Notes: generated from the sequence alone by a model not told the origin. Shown: positions 37,089 to 46,535, numbered from the stretch's first letter. The stretch is DNA of 64,000 bases from Flavihumibacter fluvii (GCF_018595675.2 NZ_CP092333.1:1264001-1328000); one strand, 5' to 3'. Made by a program: numbers and translations.

Positions 37089-38363
37089 TTAAATCGACCA
37101 TTCTACGAGTTCATTCACCCATTCCGCCCTGAAAGGAGTATTAATCCTGATATAATTGTCGGTATACCCCTCCATCATTCCATTCTTTGAATGCCCTTCA
37201 AACAGCACCTTCCTTGTCTTACCGGCTTGTAATTGCTGGAAATATTGCTGCTTCATATAACCCAGGTTGCGCAGGGTTTTATTGCGTTCATTCCTTATAT
37301 GTATGGGCACTATAGGTTTTATATCCAGGGCTGCAGTATTTGCCCGCTCCGAATAAGTAAAAACGTGTAGGTAACTTACATCAAGTGCATGCAGGAAATC
37401 AAATGTTTCCTGGAATGAAGCATCGTCCTCTCCAGGGAAACCAACTATTACATCCACACCGATGGAACAATCGGGCATCAATTGTTTGATTAGCTCCACC
37501 CGTTCGGCATAGAGTTCCCTTTTATAACGGCGGCGCATCAACGATAATATCCGGTTACTGCCGCTTTGCAGGGGTATATGAAAATGTGGCATGAATTTCC
37601 TGCTGTTGGCTACCAATGATATAATGTCTTTTGTCAGCAGGTTGGGTTCAATGGAGGATATGCGATAACGTTGTATACCATCTACTAAGTCAAGCGCCTG
37701 AACCAGGTCGTAAAAACTCTCCTCGTGGCGTTTATTGCCATCCGGGCCCTTTCCAAAATCACCCAGGTTCACACCTGTCAGTACAATTTCTTTCACACCG
37801 CTATCAGCCAGCTTGCGCGCATTCTCCAAAACATTGGCAATGCTGTCACTGCGGCTTTTTCCTCTTGCCATAGGTATGGTACAAAAGGAGCAGGTGTAAT
37901 CGCAACCATCCTGAACTTTTAAAAAGGTCCTGGTACGGTCATTCACTGACCAGGAGCTGTTGAAGCCACTCACTTCTTCGATATCACAACTACATATTTT
38001 GGTTGAATCACCCTTGGTTAGGGAAGCCAGGTGTTCAGGAATATTGAATTTCTCGGCAGCACCAAGAACCAGGTCCACTCCCGGAATTTGCGCAATTTCC
38101 TTTGGCTTTAACTGGGCATAGCACCCAGTGATTACAATCATACTTTCAGGAGATCGGCGTTGAATTCGGCGCACTAACTGCCGGCATTCCTTATCAGCAT
38201 TATCGGTAACGGAACAGGTATTAATTACATAAACATCAGCTGTATCTTCAAATTCCTTTTTTTCAAAACCATCCTGCTCCAGCAACCTGCCCAGTGCGGA
38301 TGTTTCTGAAAAATTCAATTTGCAGCCCAATGTATGAAAGGCAACTGTTCTTTTTTCGGCCAT
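37089..38363 (-). CDS. mtaB: tRNA t6A37 methylthiotransferase MtaB
   Basis: The 424-residue radical SAM enzyme has the UPF0004 cysteines at 14, 50 and 81, and the SAM-cluster motif CDYTCSFC (Cys154, 158, 161). A C-terminal TRAM-like region follows. MtaB converts t6A to ms2t6A at position 37 of tRNAs that read ANN codons, such as tRNA-Lys(UUU). The start at 38363 (MAEKRTVAFHTLGCKLN) gives the family N-terminus; the longer frame's 15 extra residues overlap the promoter region. A TATCTTTG element lies 7 nt upstream. Confidence 0.95.
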   Translation of the reverse strand: MAEKRTVAFHTLGCKLNFSETSALGRLLEQDGFEKKEFEDTADVYVINTCSVTDNADKECRQLVRRIQRRSPESMIVITGCYAQLKPKEIAQIPGVDLVLGAAEKFNIPEHLASLTKGDSTKICSCDIEEVSGFNSSWSVNDRTRTFLKVQDGCDYTCSFCTIPMARGKSRSDSIANVLENARKLADSGVKEIVLTGVNLGDFGKGPDGNKRHEESFYDLVQALDLVDGIQRYRISSIEPNLLTKDIISLVANSRKFMPHFHIPLQSGSNRILSLMRRRYKRELYAERVELIKQLMPDCSIGVDVIVGFPGEDDASFQETFDFLHALDVSYLHVFTYSERANTAALDIKPIVPIHIRNERNKTLRNLGYMKQQYFQQLQAGKTRKVLFEGHSKNGMMEGYTDNYIRINTPFRAEWVNELVEWSI

Positions 38364-38370
38364 AGGGCGG

Positions 38371-38378
38371 CAAAGATA
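38371..38378 (-). promoter_or_regulatory. mtaB -7 element TATCTTTG
   Basis: The minus-strand TATCTTTG ends 7 nt before the mtaB ATG, suggesting a leaderless or nearly leaderless mRNA. It lies in a 30-bp divergent gap. Confidence 0.6.
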
Positions 38379-38380
38379 CG

Positions 38381-38388
38381 TAGTTTTG
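38381..38388 (+). promoter_or_regulatory. -7 element TAGTTTTG of the DUF4258 gene
   Basis: The plus-strand TAGTTTTG ends 5 nt before the ATG at 38394, again implying a leaderless or near-leaderless transcript. It sits 2 bp from the opposite-facing mtaB element. Confidence 0.6.
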
Positions 38389-38393
38389 TCGCC

Positions 38394-38777
38394 ATGCGGA
38401 AGAACCAACTGCTTATGTTAATTTCTGGAATTCTGGTCCTTTTATTGGTCCTGGTCCTTCAGAAAAATAATCGCCAATCCTCTGATAATAAATATTTTAA
38501 CCGTGATATTCATAATTTAGCTTTTAGCCGTCATGCCCGGTGCCGAATGAATTGCCGCCAGGTGTCGGAAGCCGATGTACTGGATATTTTGAAAAACGGC
38601 ACCATTAATCCCCAAAAAACCAGGCTAGATGATCAACCTTGTCCCAGTTTCGCCCTTGAAGGCTACAGCAGCCTTGACAAACAACACCTGCGTATCATAT
38701 TTGCGCAATGTGAAGACCAGACTAAAGTGGTGACCTGTATTGACCTGGACAAAGAATTTTACTGCAATTGCAAATAA
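38394..38777 (+). CDS. DUF4258 domain protein with N-terminal membrane anchor
   Basis: The 127-residue protein has an N-terminal hydrophobic helix (residues 4-22, LLMLISGILVLLLVLVL) and then a DUF4258 domain: FSRHARCRMNCRQVSEADVLDIL near 41-63, a helix-turn, and LRIIFAQCEDQTKVVTCIDL. Four to six cysteines (RCRMNC, QPC, AQC, CNC) could bind metal or form disulfides. DUF4258 is related to toxin-like RNase folds in some contexts, but no antitoxin partner lies here. The start was moved to 38394 because a -7 element sits just before it. The function is unknown. Confidence 0.8.
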   Translation: MRKNQLLMLISGILVLLLVLVLQKNNRQSSDNKYFNRDIHNLAFSRHARCRMNCRQVSEADVLDILKNGTINPQKTRLDDQPCPSFALEGYSSLDKQHLRIIFAQCEDQTKVVTCIDLDKEFYCNCK

Positions 38778-38785
38778 TAACCCTG

Positions 38786-39526
38786 ATGAAAAAATTCGGT
38801 ATCGTACTATTTAGTTTGTATGGTTTTTTTATGTTTATCCTTTTAATGCTCCTGCTGTTGCCCGCATTTTTTGTGGCTTCATTTTTTGGACCTGTTAAAG
38901 GTGGGAATTGGTTTTATTCCATCTGCGGTTTTTGGTCTGATACCTGGTTCTTTTTCATTGGTATTCGGCCAAAAGTCCTTCATGAAGCAATTACCGCCGA
39001 GCATCGTCCATGCATATTTGTGGCCAACCACAGCTCCTATATGGATATTCCCATGCTGGTAAATGTGATTCGCGAACCAGTTCGGGTCCTGGGCAAACAG
39101 GAAATGGCCAGTATACCGGTATTCGGATATGTTTACAGGAAAGCGGTGGTAATGGTGAACCGCAAAGATGCCGCACAAAGGGCAAAGTCGGTGAACACCT
39201 TAAAAAAAGTCCTGAGCCAGGGAATTTCTATTTTTCTTTTCCCGGAAGGCACTTTTAATGAATCAGACCAGCCCTTGAAAGATTTTTATGATGGTGCCTT
39301 CCGGATCGCCCTTGAGACCCAAACACCCATCCAGCCCATTATATTCCCTGATTCGGTGAATAGACTGGGTCATCATTCAGTGTTTTCACTTAGTGCGGGA
39401 ACTTGCCGCGCTGTATATTTACCCATGGTTGAAATGACAAACTTTACAGACCAGGGTATTGCCGATTTAAAGCAATTGGTATACCAGGAAATGGGTGATG
39501 CTTTGGTGCGTTACAGATCAAAATAA
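38786..39526 (+). CDS. plsC: 1-acyl-sn-glycerol-3-phosphate acyltransferase
   Basis: The 246-residue membrane-associated protein has an N-terminal double hydrophobic segment. The PlsC motifs follow: the catalytic NHSSYMD (HX4D-type) near residue 77, then LGKQEMASIPVFGYVY, and FPEGTFNE near 152. It acylates lysophosphatidic acid in phospholipid synthesis. The start at 38786, 8 nt after the DUF4258 stop, is preferred over an ATG at 38768 that would overlap that gene. The upstream and downstream genes are closely spaced, so an operon with priA is likely. Confidence 0.92.
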   Translation: MKKFGIVLFSLYGFFMFILLMLLLLPAFFVASFFGPVKGGNWFYSICGFWSDTWFFFIGIRPKVLHEAITAEHRPCIFVANHSSYMDIPMLVNVIREPVRVLGKQEMASIPVFGYVYRKAVVMVNRKDAAQRAKSVNTLKKVLSQGISIFLFPEGTFNESDQPLKDFYDGAFRIALETQTPIQPIIFPDSVNRLGHHSVFSLSAGTCRAVYLPMVEMTNFTDQGIADLKQLVYQEMGDALVRYRSK

Positions 39527-39532
39527 TAGTAG

Positions 39533-42025
39533 TTGACCAAACTAGAATTATATCATGCAGGCATTCCTGATGAAGGTCTGCCGCTTTTTGTGGAAGTTCT
39601 GATTCCATTGGCATTACCGCGGAATTATACCTGGAAAGTACCAGAACATTTAAGTGTCGGTATTCAGCCGGGGGTACGTGTTGAGGTAATCCTGGGAAAG
39701 AATAAGAAATACGCCGGAATTGTTAAACGGGTCCATCATGAAAAACCCGAAGCTTTTGAACCCAAAGAGATTTTAAATGTGCTGGATGATAGCCCGATTA
39801 TTTTCCCACAGCAATTAAAGCTCTGGGAATGGATGGCACATTATTATATGTGCAGTGAAGGAGAGGTGATGCAGGCTGCACTACCTACACATTTCAAACT
39901 TAGCAGCGAAACAGTATTGTTGTTTAATGAAGAAGCCGGCGATGATTTTACCCATCTTGATGAAGAAGAATATCTGGTTGCGGAAGCGTTATCTATCCGC
40001 AAGGAATTAAAGCTAACGGAAGTCCAGCAACTACTGGATGCCAACCATGTTTACCCGGTGATCAAAAGGATGATCGACAAGAATATCTGCCTGGTTTGGG
40101 AAGAATTGAAACAGACCTATAAAGAAAAAAAGGAAATATTTGTGTTGTTACACCCGGCCTACCAGCATGAGGAAGCTTTGGCGGGACTGATGAATAACTG
40201 GAACAAGGCACCCAAACAACTGGACCTTTTGTTGGCCTACCTGCATTTACTTAAAACGAATGGAGAAGTAATCCAGTCCGAATTACTCAAGAAGTCCGGG
40301 GCTAGTGCCGCACAGTTAAAAGGGTTGGTTGATAAAGGCGTGCTGATTACTGAAAAAAGATCGGTTGACCGCTTAAAACACCTTCCCCGAGAAATCAATA
40401 TAGGTTCTGATCTTAGTCTGGTGCAACAAACTGCACTGGACCAGGTGCGCAGGCAATTCGATGAAAGGAATGTCTGCCTCCTACATGGTGTTACATCCAG
40501 TGGGAAAACACTTGTCTATATCCGGCTTATAGCAGAAGCCCTGGAAAAAGGGCAACAGGTTTTATTTATGTTGCCTGAGATTGCTCTGACCGCGCAGGTA
40601 ATACGAAGGTTGCAACAGAATTTTGGCGGCTATATCATGATTTACCATTCCAAGTTTAACCCGAATGAAAGAATTGAACTTTGGAACAAAGTGAAGAATG
40701 GGGAAGCCAGAATTATATTAGGCGCCAGGTCAGCACTTTTTCTTCCATTCAGGGAACTTGGATTGGTGATATGTGATGAAGAACATGATACTTCATTTAA
40801 GCAACAGGATCCTGCACCACGCTACAATGCCCGCGATGCCGCTATTTACCTGGCTTCACTTTTTTCCGCAAAGGTGTTATTGGGCAGTGCCACGCCATCG
40901 CTTGAATCTTATTATAATGCTTTACAGGGGAAATATGGGTTGGTTGAAATATTCCAGAGATATGGTGATATTGCATTACCTGAAATTGTATTAGTCGATA
41001 CAAAGAATATTCGCACCCCAGATAAAAGCAAGGTGATTGTTTCCCCCGCCTTGCAACAGGCCATAGAGGAAAGTATCGCCAGTAATAAACAGGTTATCCT
41101 TTTCCAGAACCGAAGAGGGTATTCACCTTACCAGGTTTGCCAGACCTGCGGCTGGATACCACATTGTAAGCAATGTGATGTTTCTCTAACTTTTCATAAG
41201 CTGCACAATAAACTGGTCTGCCATTATTGCGGAACCGTATACCCTCCGGTAACGGTTTGTGAAGCATGTGGGAACCATAATTTCACGCAGCAGAATTTTG
41301 GTACTGAAAGGATAGAAGAGAACTTGCTGGAATTATTTCCAAAAGCCCGTATCTCGAGAATGGATATAGATTCTGTAAGGGGGAAGCATGCGCATGATGC
41401 CTTGATACAGTTATTCGAGCAACAACGGATCGATATCCTGGTGGGTACCCAAATGGTAGTAAAGGGTCTTGATTTTGAACACGTTTCACTGGTGGGTATC
41501 CTGGATGCTGATGCTATATTGGGTTTTGCAGATTTCAGGGTGAATGAACGCGGGTTCCAGTTGATGGAACAGGTCAGCGGAAGAAGTGGACGTAAAGGAA
41601 AACAGGGCAAGGTATTGATCCAGGTCAGGAATACGGCACACCCGGTTTTACAATATGTGCAACAGCATGATTATAAAGCTTTTGCTACAGCAGAATTATT
41701 TAACCGGCAGCAATTTGGTTATCCACCCTATACAAGATTAATCCAATTGAGATTTCGCCATAAATTGCCAGAAACTGTGGCTGCTGCTGCCCGGCAATTG
41801 GCTGACTGGCTCAAGCCAGCCTTTGGCGCTTATATGGTTGGACCTGCAGCACCAGTTGTAAATCGGGTGCGTAACCAATACATCATGGAACTGCTGATCA
41901 AACTACCGAAGGATATGCATTTGCTACAACAATGCAGGGACCAGATCCAATTGCTTACGGCTCACCTGCACCAGCAGCCACCATTTAAATCGGTAATAAT
42001 AACCCCTGATATTGATCCGCTTTAA
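39533..42025 (+). CDS. priA: Primosomal protein N' (replication restart helicase PriA)
   Basis: The 830-residue helicase has a DNA-binding N-terminal domain (FVEVLIPLALPRNYTWKVP), Walker A in HGVTSSGKTLVY near 318, DEEHD (near 414) and helicase motifs. Paired zinc-binding cysteines lie in CQTCGWIPHCKQC and CHYCGTVYPPVTVCEACG near 535-585. It reloads the replisome at collapsed forks. The only start that keeps the full N-terminal domain is TTG at 39533, 6 nt after plsC. Its stop overlaps the convergent SDR-like gene by 4 bp. Confidence 0.96.
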   Translation: MTKLELYHAGIPDEGLPLFVEVLIPLALPRNYTWKVPEHLSVGIQPGVRVEVILGKNKKYAGIVKRVHHEKPEAFEPKEILNVLDDSPIIFPQQLKLWEWMAHYYMCSEGEVMQAALPTHFKLSSETVLLFNEEAGDDFTHLDEEEYLVAEALSIRKELKLTEVQQLLDANHVYPVIKRMIDKNICLVWEELKQTYKEKKEIFVLLHPAYQHEEALAGLMNNWNKAPKQLDLLLAYLHLLKTNGEVIQSELLKKSGASAAQLKGLVDKGVLITEKRSVDRLKHLPREINIGSDLSLVQQTALDQVRRQFDERNVCLLHGVTSSGKTLVYIRLIAEALEKGQQVLFMLPEIALTAQVIRRLQQNFGGYIMIYHSKFNPNERIELWNKVKNGEARIILGARSALFLPFRELGLVICDEEHDTSFKQQDPAPRYNARDAAIYLASLFSAKVLLGSATPSLESYYNALQGKYGLVEIFQRYGDIALPEIVLVDTKNIRTPDKSKVIVSPALQQAIEESIASNKQVILFQNRRGYSPYQVCQTCGWIPHCKQCDVSLTFHKLHNKLVCHYCGTVYPPVTVCEACGNHNFTQQNFGTERIEENLLELFPKARISRMDIDSVRGKHAHDALIQLFEQQRIDILVGTQMVVKGLDFEHVSLVGILDADAILGFADFRVNERGFQLMEQVSGRSGRKGKQGKVLIQVRNTAHPVLQYVQQHDYKAFATAELFNRQQFGYPPYTRLIQLRFRHKLPETVAAAARQLADWLKPAFGAYMVGPAAPVVNRVRNQYIMELLIKLPKDMHLLQQCRDQIQLLTAHLHQQPPFKSVIITPDIDPL

Positions 42026-42702
42026 GTGGATGCAGGCGCCAGCTTTTTAATATCATCATAGGTGTAAATAAAAATGCCTTTTTTCTGCGCCTTTGCTGCT
42101 GTTAACATAGCAGCAGCTACCTGAGCGGATGGTATAGGTTTATAGGCTCGCCATTTCCCGAATAACAAAGTAGAAAATAACGGCGCCATTACCTGTGCTA
42201 TCCTTTCCCCGAACCTCTTTTCCTGCCGATGCCCAAGCAGTAATGATGGCCTGAAAATAATGACCTGGGGTATGATTTCTTTGGAAATAGTCTCTTCCAC
42301 AATGCCTTTGAGCTTCAGGTAGAAATTATTGTTATCTGCGGCATTTGCACCAATGGACGAAACAAATACAAAACTAAATACACCAAATTTTGCGGCGGTT
42401 TTTGCGGCATTAACCGGTATATCGTAATCCACTTTACGGTAGGCATCCAGGTCACCTTTTACATTTTTCATTGTGGTACCTATGGTCGAAAAGACAGTTT
42501 CAGCGCCACTGATGGGAGTGTCATAGGCGGCGGGATCGGAGAAATCCCCAATAATATGTTCAGTCAGCTTCGGATGTTTCAACAGACAGGTTTTCCTGAC
42601 CATAATGTGCACTTCCTCGAAATAACCATCATTTAGCAATAAATCCAGTAAAGTTCTGCCAATTAATCCGCTTGCGCCGATCAGTGTTGCCTTTCTAGCC
42701 AT
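42022..42702 (-). CDS. NAD(P)-binding atypical SDR protein (HTATIP2-like)
   Basis: The 226-residue protein has a Rossmann motif GASGLIGR at residues 8-15 and VFVSSIGANAADNNN near 112. A YxxxK-like catalytic pair is absent or degenerate (YLKLKG), which matches atypical SDRs of the HTATIP2/YwnB group. The substrate is unknown. Its ATG (42700-42702) overlaps the murB promoter element on the other strand. Confidence 0.85.
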   Translation of the reverse strand: MARKATLIGASGLIGRTLLDLLLNDGYFEEVHIMVRKTCLLKHPKLTEHIIGDFSDPAAYDTPISGAETVFSTIGTTMKNVKGDLDAYRKVDYDIPVNAAKTAAKFGVFSFVFVSSIGANAADNNNFYLKLKGIVEETISKEIIPQVIIFRPSLLLGHRQEKRFGERIAQVMAPLFSTLLFGKWRAYKPIPSAQVAAAMLTAAKAQKKGIFIYTYDDIKKLAPAST

Positions 42703-42709
42703 AACTTTG
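42702..42709 (+). promoter_or_regulatory. murB -7 element TAACTTTG
   Basis: An exact TAnnTTTG match overlaps the last base of the divergent gene's start codon and lies 15 nt before the ATG at 42725. It excludes the TTG at 42707 as the murB start. Confidence 0.6.
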
Positions 42710-42724
42710 AGGTATTATTATACG

Positions 42725-43750
42725 ATGCAAATTCAGGAAAATTTTCCGCTTCGAGCCTATAACAGTTTTGGTATCGATGCCAATACACGGCACTTTGCCC
42801 GCTTTAGTAATGATGATCAATTAAAGGAGTTGCTGCTGGCGGTACAAAGATCACCACTATCCCAGCAAAACCTGCTGATATTGGGTGGCGGCAGCAATAT
42901 TCTGCTGACCCACGACCTGGATGGCTGGGTCTTAAAAAATGAAATCCAAGGTATTGAAGAGGTGCATGAAGATAATGAGTATGTATTTGTAAAAGCAGGG
43001 GCAGGGGAGAACTGGCATTCATTTGTGCAATATTGTATCAACCGCAATTGGGGCGGATTAGAAAACCTATCACTTATTCCGGGCAATGTTGGTGCGTCAC
43101 CCATGCAGAATATAGGTGCATATGGCATTGAATTGGAAGATGTATTCTGGGACCTCGAAGCATATCACATGAATGATCATGCGATCCATACATTCACACA
43201 GGAGGATTGCCAGTTTGGGTACCGTGACAGTGTGTTCAAGCATAAATACAAAAACCAGTTTGTGATTCTGAATGTTACTTTCCGGTTGCGAAAACACCCG
43301 ATCTACCATACCAGTTATGGCGCGATCTCACAGGAATTGGACAAAATGGGTGTACAGACACTCAGTATACAGGCTATATCTCAGGCCGTTATCAATATCC
43401 GGCAGGCAAAATTGCCTGATCCGGCGGTAATCGGTAACGCCGGCAGTTTTTTTAAAAATCCAATTATCAGCCGCCAAAATTTCGAAGATTTAAAATTAGA
43501 ATATCCAGGTATTGTCGGATATGCATCACAGGGAGATACCGTTAAGCTTGCTGCAGGTTGGTTAATTGAAAACTGTGGCTGGAAAGGGTTTCGTAAAGGT
43601 GATGCAGGATGCCACGATAAACAGGCCCTGGTCCTGGTGAACTATGGCAACGCTACCGGCGCAGAAATATACGCACTCAGCCAGGAAATTGTCAATAGCG
43701 TTGCCTTTAAATTTGGTGTGGAACTGGAGCGTGAAGTCAACGTACTTTAG
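42725..43750 (+). CDS. murB: UDP-N-acetylmuramate dehydrogenase
   Basis: The 341-residue flavoprotein has the FAD-binding motifs LGGGSNILL near 53 and LSLIPGNVGASPMQNIGAYGIE near 115. The catalytic GNAGSFFKNP Ser region lies near 235, and the C-terminal region has CGWKGFRKGDAG and NYGNATG. It reduces UDP-GlcNAc-enolpyruvate in peptidoglycan precursor synthesis. The E. coli-like type I layout and length fit. The start at 42725 rests on the promoter element at 42702-42709. Confidence 0.96.
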   Translation: MQIQENFPLRAYNSFGIDANTRHFARFSNDDQLKELLLAVQRSPLSQQNLLILGGGSNILLTHDLDGWVLKNEIQGIEEVHEDNEYVFVKAGAGENWHSFVQYCINRNWGGLENLSLIPGNVGASPMQNIGAYGIELEDVFWDLEAYHMNDHAIHTFTQEDCQFGYRDSVFKHKYKNQFVILNVTFRLRKHPIYHTSYGAISQELDKMGVQTLSIQAISQAVINIRQAKLPDPAVIGNAGSFFKNPIISRQNFEDLKLEYPGIVGYASQGDTVKLAAGWLIENCGWKGFRKGDAGCHDKQALVLVNYGNATGAEIYALSQEIVNSVAFKFGVELEREVNVL

Positions 43751-43758
43751 GCCATTGG

Positions 43759-45294
43759 TCAGGAAAAATCCTCTGAGTCAAAATCTTCTTCCCTGAATCC
43801 CGTACCCCCGAGGTTAACCATCGATCCAATAAGATCCTTGAATTCTATCTTATTCTCGATCACTTTTTTACTGATCAGGGAATAAGCAGAAAGTCCATGT
43901 AAAACAAATTCCATCAGCAAGGCAGTTTCTTTTTCATTAGCTTTTGGGAAATATTTTTTCACCAATGAGTGCAATCCATCCACGGTGTACAACTTTAAAG
44001 TTTTGTCTGTATCCGTGGCGTTAAAAAAGAGGTTGAGTGAGTTCCCTGCATCAAACCACCGGGTAATTGATTTATAGGGATTCTCCTCCTCTTTAGCGGA
44101 TTCCTTACCTGTATTCCTTCTTTTCTTTAATGTTTCCGGATTAGGAAAAAATTGGTTGAACTGAGATCGGATCGATTTATCCAAAAGGTTCATGGAAACC
44201 TGGTATGGACCTTCCTGTTCGCCTTCATAAACCAACTCGATTTTCCCGGTTAGGGAAGGGATAATTGCAGTAAGGTCACTTACCCAAATTTGGGTGTGTT
44301 TTTCCTTATTAAGTATAGCTCGCCGTTCTGCAGCACTTACTGCATTTTCATATGCACTAATAGTTAAACGCGCAGAAACACCACTTTTCTTATCGACATA
44401 TTCATTATTGCGCGCTTCAAAGGCAACCTGCTCAACGAGCTTTTTGATTAGGTCACTTACATCAATTAGGGCAGATTGCTCCGCATTAATATCGGCCTCC
44501 TGTTCGGTAATGGCCAATGCATGTTCCAGTGTTTTTGGATAATGTGTCAGGATCTGGCTTTCAATACGGTCTTTTAAAGGGGTAACGATAGAACCCCTGT
44601 TCGTATAGTCTTCAGGGTTTGCGGTAAACACAAAGAGTATATCAAGCGGCATTCTCAATTTGAATCCCCTTATCTGGATATCGCCTTCTTCCAGGATATT
44701 GAATAAAGATACCTGAATACGTGCCTGAAGATCAGGTAATTCATTAATCACAAAAATGCCACGGTTACTGCGTGGGATTATACCATAATGGATGACCATT
44801 TCATCGGCAAAACTTAACCTCAGATTTGCCGCTTTAATAGGATCAATATCGCCAATAAGGTCTGCCACACTTACATCTGGGGTTGCCAGCTTTTCGCCAT
44901 ATCTTTCAGAACGATGTAACCAATGAATAGGTGTTTCATCGCCATGTTGTGCGATCAGGTCTTTTGAAAATTTTGAAATCGGACGAAGCGGATCATCATT
45001 GATTTCACTTCCTGCAATTGTTGGAATATACTCATCGAGTAAATTGGTCATCTGCCGGGCCATTCTTGTTTTTGCCTGCCCCCTTAAACCAAGGAATAAA
45101 ATATTATGGCGGCTCAATAAAGCCCTTTCTGTATCGGGTATCACTGAATCTTCATAACCAATTATCCCTTCAAAACTTTGCTCACCTGCTTTTAAATTCT
45201 TCACCAGGTTATCCCTCAATTCCTGCTTAACAGATTTTGGCTGATACCCTGATGCGATTAGTTGTCCAAGATTAGTGATCTGATTAATTTTCAT
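43759..45294 (-). CDS. MoxR/Mg-chelatase-type AAA+ ATPase
   Basis: The 511-residue ATPase has Walker A in LGLRGQAKTR near residue 73 and an Asp-rich IFVINELPDL Walker B near 180. Sensor residues (FVFTANPEDYTNRG) lie near 222, and a C-terminal lid and helical region of about 200 residues follow. It belongs to the sigma54-interacting/Mg-chelatase I superfamily. It is paired with the upstream VWA protein gene (60-bp gap), the usual arrangement of ATPase and metal-ion-binding partner in protein maturation or remodelling systems. The target is unknown. Confidence 0.85.
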   Translation of the reverse strand: MKINQITNLGQLIASGYQPKSVKQELRDNLVKNLKAGEQSFEGIIGYEDSVIPDTERALLSRHNILFLGLRGQAKTRMARQMTNLLDEYIPTIAGSEINDDPLRPISKFSKDLIAQHGDETPIHWLHRSERYGEKLATPDVSVADLIGDIDPIKAANLRLSFADEMVIHYGIIPRSNRGIFVINELPDLQARIQVSLFNILEEGDIQIRGFKLRMPLDILFVFTANPEDYTNRGSIVTPLKDRIESQILTHYPKTLEHALAITEQEADINAEQSALIDVSDLIKKLVEQVAFEARNNEYVDKKSGVSARLTISAYENAVSAAERRAILNKEKHTQIWVSDLTAIIPSLTGKIELVYEGEQEGPYQVSMNLLDKSIRSQFNQFFPNPETLKKRRNTGKESAKEEENPYKSITRWFDAGNSLNLFFNATDTDKTLKLYTVDGLHSLVKKYFPKANEKETALLMEFVLHGLSAYSLISKKVIENKIEFKDLIGSMVNLGGTGFREEDFDSEDFS

Positions 45295-45354
45295 GCTGCT
45301 TGTATACTTATATTGAAATGTTTGTTTTTTACCCTGTTTACGGCCCTTTGATTT

Positions 45355-46452
45355 TTAATAAAGAGTTTTCCTTTTGCCACTTTCAAAATCCTTAAATATA
45401 AATGCGCCCAAATGATCCAATGAGGCAAAATAAGCCTTGCCCTGGTTGGTTTCGGTAAATTCATTCACAAATCTTTGCAGGTATGGGTCTGAAGCGATCA
45501 TAAATGTGGTGATGGGTATCTTAAGTTTTTTACATTGTGCAGCCAGGTTCAGGCAACGCGTGGTGATCTTTCTGTCGAGTCCGAAACTGTTTTTATAGTA
45601 ACGCTTCCCAATTTTCAAACAGGTAGGTTTACCATCAGTGATCATAAAGATCTGTTTATTGGGATTCCTTCTCCTTCGCAGAAGGTCCATGGCTAATTCA
45701 AGTCCGGCTACAGTATTCGTATGGTAAGGTCCCACCTGCAAATAGGGCAGGTCCTTGATTTCTACTGGCCAGGCATCATTACCAAACACCACAATATCCA
45801 AAGTGTCTTTGGGATACCTTGTGGTAATGAGTTCGCTTAAAGCCATAGCGACTTTTTTAGCAGGTGTGATCCTGTCTTCACCATAAAGTATCATAGAATG
45901 GGAAATATCGATCATTAGCACAGTAGATGTTTGTGCCTTAAAATCAGTCTCCCTTATCTGTAGGTCATCTTCCCGAAGATTGAATGCCTCAATACCATGA
46001 TTTATCTGTGCATTCCGGATACTTTCGGTAAAATCGATCTGTTCCAGCATATCGCCAAAACGGAAAGGCCGGGACTCCGGATTTAATTCGTCCCCTAATC
46101 CAGGTTTGAAAGACTGGTGGTTGCCCTGTTTGCTTTTCTTGAGTTTCCCAAAGATTTCTTCCAGTGATTTTCGCCGGATACCCTGTTCGGTCTTTGGCGT
46201 GATTTTAATACTGCCATTGGCCGGATCTTCATCAATATATCCTTTAGCCTTTAAATCATCAATAAAATCCCCCATTCCATAATCCGGGTTGGTGAGTTCA
46301 TACTCCCGATCGAGCTGGTTTAGCCATTTCATGGCTTCCCCCACATCACCATTGGTATAGGTTAACAGTTGCAGGAAAATTTCCAGCAACTGGTCGAAAG
46401 CTGTTTTACCAGAATCATTGGGATTAAACCCTGTAAAAAGATACCCCTTCAT
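45355..46452 (-). CDS. VWA domain protein, partner of MoxR-type ATPase
   Basis: The 365-residue protein has a VWA domain with the MIDAS motif DISHS (about residues 184-188, MIDISHSM), and Thr/Asp elements MITDGKP near 271. The N-terminal half is helical. Proteins of this kind bind substrates through the metal-ion site and are driven by the neighbouring AAA+ ATPase. The ATG at 46452 (MKGYLFTGFNPNDS) gives a family-like start; a longer frame adds 8 residues from 46476. Confidence 0.85.
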   Translation of the reverse strand: MKGYLFTGFNPNDSGKTAFDQLLEIFLQLLTYTNGDVGEAMKWLNQLDREYELTNPDYGMGDFIDDLKAKGYIDEDPANGSIKITPKTEQGIRRKSLEEIFGKLKKSKQGNHQSFKPGLGDELNPESRPFRFGDMLEQIDFTESIRNAQINHGIEAFNLREDDLQIRETDFKAQTSTVLMIDISHSMILYGEDRITPAKKVAMALSELITTRYPKDTLDIVVFGNDAWPVEIKDLPYLQVGPYHTNTVAGLELAMDLLRRRRNPNKQIFMITDGKPTCLKIGKRYYKNSFGLDRKITTRCLNLAAQCKKLKIPITTFMIASDPYLQRFVNEFTETNQGKAYFASLDHLGAFIFKDFESGKRKTLY

Positions 46453-46535
46453 AGTTGATCTACTCCTCTTTATCAAATTACGACGAAATGCTTATAAGGA
46501 ATAACAAAAAAAAGGGCATCCGGTTCGTTAATGGG

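Noticed and set aside
38394-38777. DUF4258 gene as half of a toxin-antitoxin pair
   Set aside because: There is no small antitoxin-like gene beside it; neighbours are mtaB and plsC.
42707-42724. TTG at 42707 as murB start
   Set aside because: It falls inside the TAACTTTG promoter element and adds residues not typical of MurB.
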